Notes: generated from the sequence alone by a model not told the origin. A DNA stretch of 64,000 bases from Macrolepiota albuminosa (GCA_027475525.1 JAMWFC010000051.1:2836616-2900615); one strand, 5' to 3'; positions 21,488-33,922 are shown, counted from the first letter of the stretch. Translations and numbers: made by a program.

Positions 21488-22558
21488 TGATAGGCTTCTA
21501 CTCGGACTGAGCACATCAAGGGACATTATAGGCCAACCAACACTTGACGTACTCAGGACTCTAGCGACCAGTTGGGAATATAGAGCAGCTCTAGCTCTGG
21601 CAAACTACTACAGGATTTAGAAATCTATCCTAACCCCTAACTACCAAGCCTTCAGCGCACTCTTTTCACCTAGCCCAAGGACGAAGGAGGCTCATAACGT
21701 ATAGCGCTAACACGACGGCGGGAGAGGACTCTAACTAAACCCCGATCACTTCCAGAAGGAGCCAGCAGCAGACGCTGCCATTTGACGAGGCACTTCAATC
21801 AGAAGTCTAAAAGGATCAATGACGGCGGCACTGGATATACTTAAATCCGACATCTGGACCTGCCAGGAACTAATACAATGAGTAGCACTGACATTAGCGC
21901 TCACGGCGTCTGTCGAGGATTTTCCGACCATACTCCGGAACAGCCTGGCCAATCGGAGATATAGTAAAAGTGAGCAGACTCGTACAATTCTAAGTCAATA
22001 TAGAGTCGCCGCTGGTCGCCGTGGGTCATAACGCCATTGGTCGCCGTCAGCCATGTGCAAAAGGTCACCGTTGACAGGTCGCCGTTAGAGAAAACCACAA
22101 GGAGAGGTGCTAGGAGGTAGCGCTGCAGATGGACTTGTATCTTGGCAAACACGGTAGCGCATAGTATATAAAATAGCTACCTTACATGTATATAACAACA
22201 AATCGTAACCCCTCGAACAGACAGTTATACTTAGCGTTCAACTCGCGCTAGCTTCCTTCAACTTTGTCACTAAGTCGGGCGCTAGCTTTGTCTATCTCGT
22301 CTTCATCGTTTACAGTGCCACCTACGGGCACAATACACTGCGCTATTCGTCTTTTCTCCAATATCTTTGCCTAAACTACAACGCTTACCGTCTGCCAGGT
22401 AGCCCCCAAAGTGCTATAAGCTAGCGCATTGTTTTACTACCTCCACTCGAGCACACCGGGACCCTGTCAGGACTCCTCACAACTACGCACGCCAAGCGCT
22501 GGAGACGGCGTTGTACTGCGTATACGTCCAGCGCACCCAACCACAGTTGGCGTCATCA
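21488..22558 (+). repeat. 5' LTR of element C (1071 bp)
   Basis: TGATAGGCTTC to GGCGTCATCA. Compared with the 3' LTR, changes such as GAGCACATC for GAGCGCATC and AACCAACAC for AACCGACAC are CpG decay. Confidence 0.93.
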
Positions 22559-22561
22559 TTT

Positions 22562-22574
22562 TGGAGCCCACCGC
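22562..22574 (+). other. Primer binding site of element C
   Basis: TGGAGCCCACCGC, three T bases after the LTR end, same motif as in elements A and B. Confidence 0.75.
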
Positions 22575-22637
22575 AAGGGGTTCTTCTGAGACAGAATTCT
22601 GCCGGAAACTTGAGCCCAGCGACAGCGCCGCCTCCTG

Positions 22638-25306
22638 TTGGAGAGCGCGCTTGAACCAAGTACCACCAACTCACCACACTTACCAGGCGCGCTACCAAGA
22701 CAGACTTTGGATCAGGAGCTTGAGGCCGCCCCAGACAGCTTAGCCGAAAGCTTTTTCCCATTTTCCCGACCATTTGAGTACTTAGCAGGCGAAAGCCATA
22801 TGCCGCTTACGCCTCTAGAAGAGTTATCTAGGCTATTATCGCCAGAACCTAGCGACTCAGAACTAACTGAGCCGGTATCTACGATATCGACGCTAAGTAA
22901 CACAAGCACCACCACCCTTCCTACCTCAACAAACACACCTATTGGTATGGATCAGCTGAACAATCAGCGCATGCCACCCCGAAACCACTTCTCGTCGCCA
23001 AAATGGGACGAAACGAAACCTCGCGAACTAACGCAGTACTTCAAAGAGTTGGAGTATCTGCTACGCGATTGCCGGGTAACCGACGATACACAGATGAAGG
23101 AATACGCCGCCAGATACGTCTCATACGACACAGCCGAATCATGGACAGGGTTGAAGGAGTTCCAAGGACTTACTAGTGACGCACCACCCAGGCCTTTTAC
23201 CTATGATGAATGGAAAAAGGCTATCATTCATTTATATCCTGGCGCCGAAGAAGCTACGCATTATATGGTAATGGAAATCCAGAAGCTAGTCCAAGACACT
23301 TTCATGGCTGGGATTTACACTCTAGGAGCGTTATCGACTTATTATCGTGATTTCCAGCGGATAGCGAGATGGCTGGTCCAAAATGGGAAGTTATATGGAA
23401 ACGAGGAGCGCCGTTTGTTTCAACAAGGATTCCCAACCTCATTATGGACTAAGATTGCATGACGCTTAGAGATCATTATGCATGACCATCACCCCGAGGA
23501 ACCATACGACATAGAAAAGGTCTTTGAGGCAGGAAAGTGGGTATTAAAAGGCACGGATACAGGTATACCACTACAGCGACCTGGTGCGGACCATGGAGGA
23601 ATGGCACCCAAGATAGAGTCGCCAGCGCCTAGCGCCGCCAATGACCGTAATGGGTACGTCAAGAAGGAGGATTTGGAAACTGCCGTCAACAATGCAGTCG
23701 CTAATGTCATGAATAAACTGGAAACCTTGATCTCGACGAGTCTTTCGGCGCCTAGAAATAACGTACAGACGGGACTTTGCCATTTTTGCGGTGAGGCAGG
23801 ACATACCATGACCAGGGGTAGGTGCGCTATCCTTGAACAGTATCTGCGACAAGAAAAGGCGCGCCGGGGAATGGACGGGAAACTAGTCTTACCTTCAGGT
23901 GCTAGCATTCCCCTTTATCCCGAGCACAAGACGTTCCAGGGACGCATTGACGAGTGGCACTGCCGGAACCCCGGGAACTTAGCGACAGGCAACCTGAATA
24001 GCACGGCGACGACAGAAACCAAGGCAACTCCTCAACAAGCACTAATTCACGAGGTCCTTCAGCTAAACGCTATCAGCGACCGACCCACACTGTCCCGCAA
24101 AGAGAGGATTGAGACGCTAGAGAAGGAACTGAAGTCGCTAAAAAATCAGGTCTTCGATGGGGTGGAGATCAAAAAGGGCAAGCAGCCTTTAAAGGATTAT
24201 AGACCTTTGGGCGCGACGACAGGCCCCGCCCCAACACCAGCCTCAACCTCTAGCGCTAACAACGAAGTACTAGAAGCCACCAAGGCGCCGGCCATTCCGG
24301 AACCGCCGCTACATCCTTACGCTGGTCTCGGGGGCAACTACGCCCCGCCCCTTAATCGTAACTTCGGAGCGCCAGATAAACCTACGGGGGGATATCGACC
24401 CACAGCGCCTATATATGATCTGGAGAAGTCTAAGTTAGTTTTTGATCGCATCATGCAAAGTCAGGTTACGCTATTGGTAGGAGAGTTATGCAGTGTGGTG
24501 CCAGACGTCAGGAACCAGATGCGTACCGCGGTTACCCCTCGATGGAACGTAGCTAACAATGTAGCGACAGTGGACGAATGCAATGACGTGCTGCCGGGTT
24601 TCGCATATATAACCAAGACGGTAGCGCCGGAAACCCAGGAAGAGGTCACACCACCTAAAGAAGCCACGTCCGTTGACCCGGTCGAAACATACCTAAAATC
24701 GCTAAGATCTAGCGACGATCCCGCCATCTTAACTGTAGCCCAAAACTCTCACATGATTCGCTCAATTATGCTGACAGTTGATGGGAAAAGCGAAATAGAG
24801 TCGATCGTGGATAGCGGATCACAAATTATTTCAATGGCTGCCGAATGCTGACAGTTGATGGGAAAAGCGAAATAGAGTCGATCGTGGATAGCGGATCACA
24901 AATTATTTCAATGGCTGCCGACGTCGCTAACAAGCTGGGTATCATTTACGATTCAACGATCATTCTTAACATGCAGAGCGCTAACGGCATGATTGATCGA
25001 TCCTTGGGGATGGCTCGGAACGTGCCATGTGCTATAGGCGATCTTACGTTCTATCTGCAAATTCACATACTCAGATCGCCAGCCTACGATTTATTATTGG
25101 GAAGGCCCTTCGATGTGCTAGCGCAATCAGTAGTCAAAACAACGTCCGAGGATGAAACGACGCTAACTATTAGCGACCCCAATTCTGGAGTCAGAAGAAC
25201 GGTACCAACATTTCCTCGAGGAAGGTTCCAGAAGCCGGGACCAAGAAAGCGACCTTATGTTAGCGACGAACCTTGCGAGTGTTTTCCGGCGCTATCGAGG
25301 AGATGA
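22638..25306 (+). pseudogene. Element C gag and aspartic protease
   Basis: Starts MESALEPSTTNSPHLPGALP. The capsid-like core (MPPRNHFSSPKWDETKP, YAARYVSYDTAESWTGL) is followed by a TGA at 23460-23462 in place of CGA (Arg in element B). The same frame continues to the knuckle CHFCGEAGHTMTRGRC near 23778-23825, which again has x6 before the last Cys. The protease follows with IESIVDSGSQIISMAA and YDLLLGRPFDVLAQSVV. The duplication 24768-24921 repeats the active-site block and breaks the frame; without it Gag and protease share one frame. The frame ends at 25304-25306, after overlapping the RT frame. Confidence 0.9.
24768..24921. repeat. 77-bp-period duplication over the protease active site of element C
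   Basis: Repeats the codons around IVDSGSQIISMAA; the second copy runs into the rest of the protease. Confidence 0.97.
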
Positions 25307-27288
25307 ATGATGAGGATCATGGAGATGAAGCGCTTATCTTGGACTATAATCATCGGACTGGGCAAGTAACCTTTATATCACATACCCCTTTAGCCCCTGA
25401 GATCTTGAACATTTCCCCGTCGCTTACTAGCGAAGCTTTATCCTACTTATACCTCACTGCATCCGATATTACTGAAAATCTTTCAACAGACACTTATTTC
25501 GTTTCTACTCCTGATTCTAAAGAACCTTTGATATCCGGTTTCGCTAGAAACCAGAATTCTATTTATAATATGTTTGCCAACAACAGTATCCCTAAGCGCA
25601 AAGGGGTTCAGGTTAAAAAGAAATACAAGCCAGTGGCGCTTAAAACGAAACCGGTAGCGAGCGGCGTACCCGAAGAATTTCGCATCGAGAGAAGGATCAT
25701 TGGAGACCCGTTAGCAACACTTCCCGAACTTAATCCGAACCCACCACCCTTCGAGCCTACCGGACGATTTATGGAAGAACGACGGGCGCTATTCCTTAGC
25801 GCCCACGATACAGGCTTTTTATCGACAGCGGAACTAGATGTATTGACCGACATTATGCGAAATCAAAATGAAGCATTTGCTTGGGAGGATTCCGAACGCG
25901 GTAAACTTAGAACTGACTTCTTTCCACCAGTGGTTATACCGACGATACCTCACGTGCCTTGGACCGAGCATAACCGACCTATACCACCGGGTATTGAAGC
26001 TGAAGTTTGCCAAATTATTTGTTCCAAAATAGCGGCAGGAGTTTATGAGCCTTCCAATTCGGCATACCGGTCACGATGGTTTTGTGTACTGAAGAAAAAT
26101 GGAAAGCTACGTATAGTTCACAGTTTGGAGCCGCTAAACAAAGTCACGATTTGTCATTCAGGGGTACCACCCTTCCCCGATCACGTTGCTGAATCGTTTG
26201 CAGGAAGAATATGTGGCGCTACCCTGGATCTGTATGTGGGCTATGACAAACGCTTGATTCACCCTTCCTCTCGCGACTTAACGACATTTCAAACGCCATT
26301 CAGAGCGCTACGACTGGTAACACTTCCCATGGGATGGACTAATTTGGTACCCATATTCCACGACGACATTACGTTTATTCTACAACCCGAAATACCCCAC
26401 CGTGTGCTTAGCTTTATCAACAATGTTGGCGTTAAGGGCCCAAAAGATTGGTGCCTTGTAGATGGTAAGCCCGAAGTGCATCCAGAAAATCTGAATATCC
26501 GCATGGCGCTATGGGACTTCTTCCAATTGGTCAACCGGATGCTCCAGCGCATGAAATATTGTGGTAGAACGTTCTCAGGACACAAGTTGGTTCTTTGCGC
26601 ACCACAATTTAAAATTTTAGGGCACGTTTGCACGCCAGAAGGCAGGATCCCTGAGGAGAGCCGATTAGCGCTTCTAGAGAAGTGGGGAGTCTGCCATAAC
26701 CTCTCGGAAGTTCGCGCGTTTCTAGGCACGGTAGGTGTGCTGCGCATGTTCATACACCATTTTTCACATTGAGCGCATGTGCTAAATCGCTTAACTTGTT
26801 CAGGGGTCCCCTTCGAATTCGGACCCGACCAAATTAACGCCCAAAAAGACTTAGTGAAGGCGCTGCAGGAAGCGAAGCCATTGGTACCCATCGATTATAC
26901 TACATCCGATCCCGTTATACTTGCCGTTGACACCTCTTACATCGCGGTCAGCTTCTTTTTATGTCAATGTGATAGCGCAAATCAAAAAATCAGATGCTAC
27001 AATCGCTTTGGATCAATTACCCTTAACGACAGAGAGTCGCGCTATAGTCAGCCCAAACTGGAATTATACGGATTGTTTCGAGCGTTTCAGGCACTACGCA
27101 TGTATCTTATTGGGGTTCAAAACTTGATTGTCAAAGTTGACGCACGCTACATCCAAGAAATGCTCCAGAACCCAGACATTCAACCTTCGGCTAGCATGAA
27201 TCGCTGGGTAGTAGCGATACTAATGTTCCACTTCGAGCTCGTGCATGTCAAGAGTGCGTTTCACGGACCTGATGGGCTATCTAGGTGA
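25273..27288 (+). pseudogene. Element C pol: reverse transcriptase and RNase H
   Basis: RT motifs PTIPHVPWTEHNRPIPPGIE, RWFCVLKKNGKLRIVHSLEP, LPMGWTNLVPIFHDDITF and then FINNVGVKGP, where element A has FIDD. The two codons at 26419-26424 read AAC AAT, each explained by a CG-to-CA change, and the loss of both metal-binding aspartates should abolish polymerase activity. RNase H follows (ILAVDTSYIAVSFFLCQC, ESRYSQPKLELYGLFRAFQA, NLIVKVDARYIQEML). In-frame TGA codons at 26770 and 27286 fit CGA. The frame is -1 relative to the protease with a shared GTGTTTTC at 25279-25286. Confidence 0.92.
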
Positions 27289-29060
27289 CCTAGGCAGCTG
27301 GAGGATGAAGCGCTCGACAAAAGCGATAATGACGTATTTGACGACTGGATTGACCGGTTGCACGGTTTCATACATATTATTCAGCTACCTATTTCGGTCC
27401 TTTGCGAAGACCAACCTATCTCGACCTGGCTACACTCTATCATTCTGTACCAACCTAAACCGTATCAGGCTCCATCGACTTTTTACACGGCCAGTATCTA
27501 TAACATCGCTAAGCCATCTAATGATCTAAAGATAGTTGAGGAACCCAGACCCTTACGAGAGGATAGTCGCAACCTTCCATATTTGGCGGTACCTTGTAGT
27601 GCCAAGGCTAAGTCAAAAGACCAACAAGTTGATCAGGTTAGGAAATGGTTACAGGATTTGCGCTGACCATCAGACCTTACAGATACGGAATACGCCACCT
27701 TCATTCGATATGCAACGACTTTCTTTATGGTTGAAAACCGGGACCATCAGACCTTACAGATACGGAATACGCCACCTTCATTCGATATGCAACGACTTTC
27801 TTTATGGTTGAAAACCGGCTTTGGCGACGAAATAGATCTGGCGCTCACAAATTAGTAATCAAGCCAGAGGGCCGCGTTAGGATTTTGCACGCTATGCATG
27901 ATGACTTGGGACATCGAGGACTCTACACAACACGGGCGAATTTATTGGAACGTTTCTGGTGGCCTCAAGTTAGCACCGATATTGCATGGTATATTCGTAC
28001 TTGTCATCTTTGCCAAATCCAACAGACGTGCCAAGTCCTTATTCCCCCAACCGTAGCGACTCCAGCACCCTTGTTCGGAAAAATATATATCGACACTATG
28101 CACATGCCCAAGTCGGGGCGCTACAAGTACATTATCCAGGGAAGGTGTTCTTTGGTACATTGGCCGGAGTTCCGTATGCTCCAGCGGGAAAATACCGACG
28201 CTATAGCTAAGTGGCTCTTCGAAGATGTTATTTGCAGATGGGGAGCCCTTCACGAGATTGTTACAGACAACGGAGCGCCGATAGTTAAGGCGCTTACCTA
28301 CCTTGCTAAGAAATACAACATACAGCATATTCGGATCTCAGGATACAATAAACGTGCTAACGGTATAGTGGAAAGGCCACATTTTGACGTACGACAGGCG
28401 CTATTTAAGGCGGTAGACGGCGACGAAAGTCGCTGGAGCGAAGCGACTTATTCGGTCTTTTGGTCCGAACGAGTTACCGTACGGAAGAGGATGGGCTGCT
28501 CTCCCTACTACGCGGCGACTGGCACCCATCCCCTGCTTCCAGCAGACGTTGTGGAGGCAACATACCTACAACCCCCACCTAACTCAATCCTGTCCTCTAC
28601 CGACCTTATCGCTAGGCGCGCCATTGACTTACAACGACGCATGGAGGATCTAGAGCGCCTACATGAGGTGGTATTTCAAGCTAGACGACAGGCCGCATTA
28701 TGATTTGAAAGCAAGCATAGCGCTACTATCCGAGACTACAACTTTACAGCTGGCGCCTTAGTGCTAATGCGCAACTCAGAAATCGAAGTAACCCATAACA
28801 AAAAGATGCGACCCCGATACCTAGGGCCCCTCATAGTAGTTTCCCGCAATAGGGGAGGAGCCTACGTACTCTGCGAGTTGAACAGCTTGGTTTTGCATCG
28901 ACTGGTAGCGGCGTTTTGACTCATTCCCTACTTAGCACGTGAACACATTCCACCACCTTTACCGGCGCTAGACATTGACACAGCCAAACTGCGAGAGCTT
29001 GAAGAGACTGAGTTGGTGGACGATGACGAGATCACTCCTGATGACAAAGAAGAACAATAA
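27289..29060 (+). pseudogene. Element C integrase and C-terminal region
   Basis: A linker (ILYQPKPYQAPSTFYTASIY) leads to the zinc-binding HDDLGHRGLYTTRANLL with CHLCQIQQTC. The catalytic core follows with IYIDTMHMPKSGRY, EIVTDNGAPIVKAL and ANGIVERPHFDVRQ. After a TGA at 28701 comes a GPY/F-like module (MRPRYLGPLIVVSRNRGGAY). A further TGA at 28917 precedes the last segment, which ends near 29060. No chromodomain is seen, unlike element D. TGA codons at 27664, 28701 and 28917 all fit CGA decay. The duplication 27665-27818 adds a frameshift. Confidence 0.9.
27665..27818. repeat. 77-bp-period duplication before the integrase of element C
   Basis: Repeats codons for PSDLTDTEYATFIRYATTFF; the second copy runs into the integrase ORF. 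Confidence 0.97.
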
Positions 29061-29199
29061 AAGACCACGGGAAACGAGGCGCCAGTGGTTAGCGCACTCT
29101 GCTATGGACTTAAAGCATGCGCTAGTAACTACGAAAGGGGTGCATAAACCAGCGATACTAATACATGCGGCACTACCAAACTATACTTGACTACAAAGT

Positions 29200-30736
29200 T
29201 TAAGACAACGACGAAAACCGCCGATGAGGGCCCTTGACTCGCTCCTTGTGTCGCCTATAGGTGGGAGGAGCACCAGAAGGGGGACGTATGGCAGCATTAG
29301 GCGGCGCGGGAGGAGCGACTGGAGGAGGAGGCGCGGGAGCGCGAGGAGGAGGCACGGGAAGAGCGATTGTAGGCGGAGCACGTGAAGGTTCCGGGGGAGC
29401 GGCGGAACGAGTAGGAGACGAATACCACCCGACCTCGTCCAAGCGACACTCTAAAGCTGTGAAAGGAACAACCACGCGGTTGAGCATGGCTCTACTAGCA
29501 CTAAGGTTAACAAGAACCGGAAGGGGGAGCCAGGAAAGGCTCTAGAAAAAGGCAGGGAGTTAGCTAACCGAAGCCAGGCGAAAAAGGGGTATAGGCACTA
29601 ACCAAACCCCCGGTCTCGCGGAGAAGACTATGAAGGCTCAAAGCGGTACCAGTAACGGTCTGCTCCTATGACACGCATAAGTATTACCTAAAGCGGGCGG
29701 TAATAAAGGGTTTACAGTGACTAGAGCTGGGTCTGTATCTATCTCCCATTCGGCAGAGGCCGCTAGCAGGATCCGGTACCGGCGCACAAGAGTCAATATG
29801 TTACTGTTCTCTTGCGGAAAGCCGCCGTCAGGCATCAACGCAAGAAATCGCTTGGGGCGATCTAGGATGGGAGGCCGGTGAACAAGTACGGGGTCATCAA
29901 GAAGGAGGGAAGGTTCTGGCATGATATGATACTAACTGGGTTAACAGCGCCAGAACCCATAAAATACCTCAAGCTACGTGCAGGGTCGCGGATACTTGGG
30001 AACTCTTACATGCGCAAAACAATCATGAGGGGGGGGGAAGACAGTGATGCATTTCATATAACTACGACAAAAGAAATCAACTAGCCAAAATCTGTCAGCC
30101 CGGTGGCGCCACGGAAAAGAAGGAGCCGACTTACATAAACGACATGGGAGACGGACAAGCATCAAGGCCCAGGCAGAAGGAGAGGCCTGGGAGGCCTCCA
30201 GCCTTCAGCAGGACCACGAAAAAGCCGGCCACCGGTAGACGAGCGAGGCGCCTAGCGAAGCGACGCGTTAGAAGGAAGAAAAGAGGTAATAAAATGACAA
30301 ACCAGGTAGTGACTCTCCTCCAGCAGCAGCTCAAGACGTTCTTTCGTTTCCTTGGTCGCGATTTGCTTGATTTGGAAACTATCAGAAGAGAAGGAGGGCG
30401 AAAAAGGCAATAGCGCACCTGAAAAATCCGACTCCAGTTTTTCTCCATACCAAAACGGGTCAACAGCAGGTCATTGTTCCAGATCTCACAGGCCACACGA
30501 AGTAGCTGGCAGCGACGACCTAATTCAATGACTCTGTCGGTCAGTCCGGGTACGCCAACCGCTGGGTAGTGGTGGAAGAACGAGGTAGCGCGTTCCAGGA
30601 AAGTGGGGGAATCAATTACGACGTGAGCACAATCACAACGGGCAGTCCACACGATGCTGGTTGGGCTTTCCATCACGAAGACTGATGAGATGCGGTCGAG
30701 GCATGGGCAATTTATAGGACTCGGACGGTGTTTCAA
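29200..30736 (-). CDS. Antisense cargo gene 2 of element C, unknown function
   Basis: Multi-exon reading on the minus strand. The first exon contains MESPTSIVWTARCDCAHVVI, FLERATSFFHHYPAVGVPGL and RCQLLRVACEIWNNDLLLTR and ends RIFQ before a GTGCGC donor. The next exon reads FQIKQIATKETKERLELLLE, a short coiled-coil-like helix. A downstream exon within 29638-29922 reads ILDRPKRFLALMPDGGFPQE and ILTLVRRYRILLAASAEWEI. The last, 29200-29487, is Pro/Ala-rich and basic at its end (RRHKERVKGPHRR), with TAA at 29200-29202. Exon joins beyond the first two are not resolved. No known family is recognised. It lies tail-to-tail with pol and in line with cargo gene 1, so both read against the retrotransposon transcript. 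Confidence 0.5.
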
Positions 30737-31199
30737 CTAGTGACAGCGTGGAAGGGCACTTCTCAAGGGGCTTGGACCCTGACGCAGACACGAACCAATA
30801 GGATGCGCTGGAAACCATTTTAGGTTGCACAAAGAGGGAATTAACCTTCGAGATCTAGCGCTTATAGCCACCATCACCGAATAACCACAAGCGATCAGTG
30901 GCACTCTATTTCTTATACATTAAAACTTCTTGCATGAATCGACTTATTTTTCTACAGACGATACCTATTTCTTCCTAGGCTGGCGCGATATTGGCTATTG
31001 GGTCGCGCTGGTAATAGGGGTTTTTACGCCATGATGATTTACTGAGCATTTCCCCTTTTTCTTACTTTGTATTTTGATTACTTACAAACTGACGATTTCG
31101 AAACAAGGGGAGGGGAGCGTTTATTTTAGTATGGCTATCACAAACTACGTATCAAAATTTTCAAAGTCCACAAAAGTTCGAAGCGCTACGGGCCGGCGA

Positions 31200-33785
31200 C
31201 TACGCATCAGACGCGGAGGGAGCGGGATCACCCAATGGAAGCAAGTCCCCGTCTTGAATGGCGTTACTCGCTTGCCACTCAAGCGCATCAGTGATGTCGT
31301 CATGGAGCTCAAGCAGGAGGAGCTCACGGCGCGCTAAGGTGGAGACACGAGGACGGAGGAGGGCGAGTTCGTTACCGATGACGTCGGTCGCGTCCTCGAC
31401 CTGGCGGAGTTGTTGATGGAGATCGGCGGCAGGACGAAGGGGAGTGACGGGATAAGAGAACTCATCCCCAAGCCAAGGATAGGCGTCACCGGAAACGCGC
31501 ATGGCGGGGGGAGGAGTCCAAAAGGGATCGAACTTGGCGGAGGTCAGCAAAAAGGCAAACTGACTAAGAAATGCAGACTGACTCGAACGCTTACGGGAGC
31601 ACGGGGGGTCCACTCATGGCGCTCGTCGTCTGGTGACATGGCCCTAGCGGAGGAAAGGTGGATGCCATAAGAAGGCAAGTACCTCCAGCGGCGACGGCAC
31701 TCGCTCTGAGCCACTAAGGTCCCTTCGGACTCAGGCGCGGTGGAGGACTTGCGAGTACTGGGGAAGGAAGAAAGGCTACGAGGGAGAGTAAGAGAAGGGG
31801 TAATAGGAAGGGCAATGGGGGAGGCGCTAGCCGTGACAGCTTTGGGAGCAGGGGTAGCGCCGGCAACAGACATCACGACATCTTCGGTGGGAGGAATATT
31901 CACAACGACGGGGAGCGAAGGAGTAGGGGATCTGGCGACAAAGGAGTTAGCGCAACTTGACAAGGGGAACTCGAAGACTATGCACCAATTACCACTGGGG
32001 CTGCTCTGATAAGGGTTAGCGGCGATAGGGGGAGTAATGCGAAGCAGAAGAGCACGTACCGCTAATAGCGCATCGGTATCGACTACAGGCCCAGCCTCAT
32101 TGTTATCCTCGCCCTCAGCATCCCTCTCGGTATCCTCGCCCTCATCAGTAGACGACTCGGTAGAAGACAAGACAACGGGAGTAGCAGGCGCTAGCTCCCG
32201 GCGCTTACCGGGACTCTTGCTAGGGGAGGCGACAATGGGCTTACGTTTCGAAGGGACGGGACGACGGGGAGAGCGGGCAAAGGGGGCCGCCACGGTGGTA
32301 CCATCTTGGGTGATGGGAAGCGCTAGACTTGCAGCACTAATCACAGTGGGCTGACGAGTAGCGGCCAGATCGCGTTGCTGCAGCACAAAGGCCTGGGCGT
32401 TACGAACTAGGACGGCGCGCTCATAATTGCGCTGCATGATAGCGTCCCTACCACGTTCGCAAGTACGAATCCCATTGAAGGCACAGCCCCGTTTCAGCGC
32501 ATCGCAGTGGTAGCAGGGAAGAGAAGCGGTAGAAAACCAGCAACCCTTGGGATCGTTTTCAGACCAACATTTATCGCACTGGGAAAGAAGTTAGCAATGT
32601 CATCAACCTTTCAGGGACGAACAAGCACTTACCGCACCAATCTTCACCCTAAAAGCGCGGCGCTCCACGGGTGCCACTGTAACCTTCTTCTTAGCGCCGA
32701 GTACTTGGACACCAGCCAGGAGGCCGTTATCAATAATAGTAGTGTCGCGACGAAGGCACAACAGATCACGAAGCTCTGTGTTGGTAAACATAGTTTGGTT
32801 GGGCACCTAAGGAGGGCTCAATCAGGTGCTAGAAACAAGCGATCTTAAAAAGAAATACTTACGACATACAAAGGGGCAACACGAGCAGGGAGATTGACCT
32901 AAGAAGCAGAGTTAGTAGAAGAACTAGAGACAAGAAGACAAGGACGCACGGTACGTTTAGGAGGGCTAGCGAGAGCAGGGGGCGCGCGATTAATAACGAC
33001 GGCAAAGTTACGGGGGAAGGTGAGAAATAGTATGGGTAGGTCCGGGCCGGGGCTCACTGGCGGTAACGGCAATCCGTTTGATGGCCGAGGGGGAAGGCGA
33101 GAAATAGTATGGGTAGGTCCGGGCCGGGGCTCACTGGCGGTAACGGCAATCCGTTTGATGGCCGAGTGAGGAGGTGCAGTACGAGTGGGAGAAGCGACAA
33201 TGGGTGCAGGACGAGCGGGAGAAGTATCGCCACAAAAAGGACTACCAAGAACAGGAGGAGGCAGGACAGAAACAAGAGCAGCAGGAGCGGCCGGAGCGGA
33301 AGGAACGGTAGGGGCTGATGGGGCACTAGGAAGGCGGGCGACGGTGGGCGACGTAGCAACCGACTACTCAGGGTTAACATAGAAAATGTGAGGAAGAAGA
33401 AGAAGGAACTCACTTCGCCAACCTCGGTACTAGCCAGCAGGGCGTCAATCTCGTCCGATAGAGAAGGAGCCTAGTATGGGCGCTGAACCTTAGCGCCACA
33501 AACCCAAAATCAAACTTAGAAACTTACGAAAAGGTCCGCGAAAGGGCGCAACCAATCGGCACCTTTGTACTCACGGTACCGGGCCACACACCACTCGCAA
33601 ACCTCGTCACCCCGCTCCCAGGAACTGTCGGAGCCGCGGACCACAAGCCAGCGCCGATAGAGTTGCATAATGCCAGGGACGGTTTGTGGCGCATCGGCGG
33701 GACCAACAGACTTAGCGCGATCGAATAAATAAGAGGCCTTAGCCAGGAAATTGCGAAGAGCAGAGGCATCGAAAGGAGTGGACAT
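31200..33785 (-). CDS. Antisense cargo gene 1 of element C: Zn2Cys6-like protein
   Basis: Starts MSTPFDASALRNFLAKASYL at 33785, 148 bp inside the 3' LTR. Exon 1 ends ADLF at a GTAAGT donor, and exon 2 reads APSLSDEIDALLASTEVGE between good splice sites. A long Pro/Ser-rich linker follows. A later exon has TNTELRDLLCLRRDTTIIDN and joins in phase to CDKCWSENDPKGCWF and PCYHCDALKRGCAFNGIRTC (32459-32578). The cysteine spacing C-x2-C-x8-C-x8-C-x2-C-x6-C resembles the fungal Zn2Cys6 binuclear cluster with a longer first loop. Basic and acidic low-complexity stretches come next, and the end is a leucine-rich coil (LHQQLRQVEDATDVIGNELA) with TAG at 31200-31202. DNA binding is an inference. One 77-bp duplication (33012-33166) falls in the linker. 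Confidence 0.6.
33012..33166. repeat. 77-bp-period duplication in cargo gene 1 linker
   Basis: 78-bp copies with one t/c mismatch (33021 against 33098), the only one of the set that is not perfect. Confidence 0.95.
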
Positions 33786-33922
33786 GTTGGGAAAGATGGA
33801 AAGGAAAACACGAGAAGGAGAAGTGCAGAAAACGACTTTTATAAGGCGCCGGCGGCATCATACGGACCGTAGCGCAGCCAAATTAATGACGGTGTTTGAC
33901 TGAGGACAGTCAATTTTTCAGT

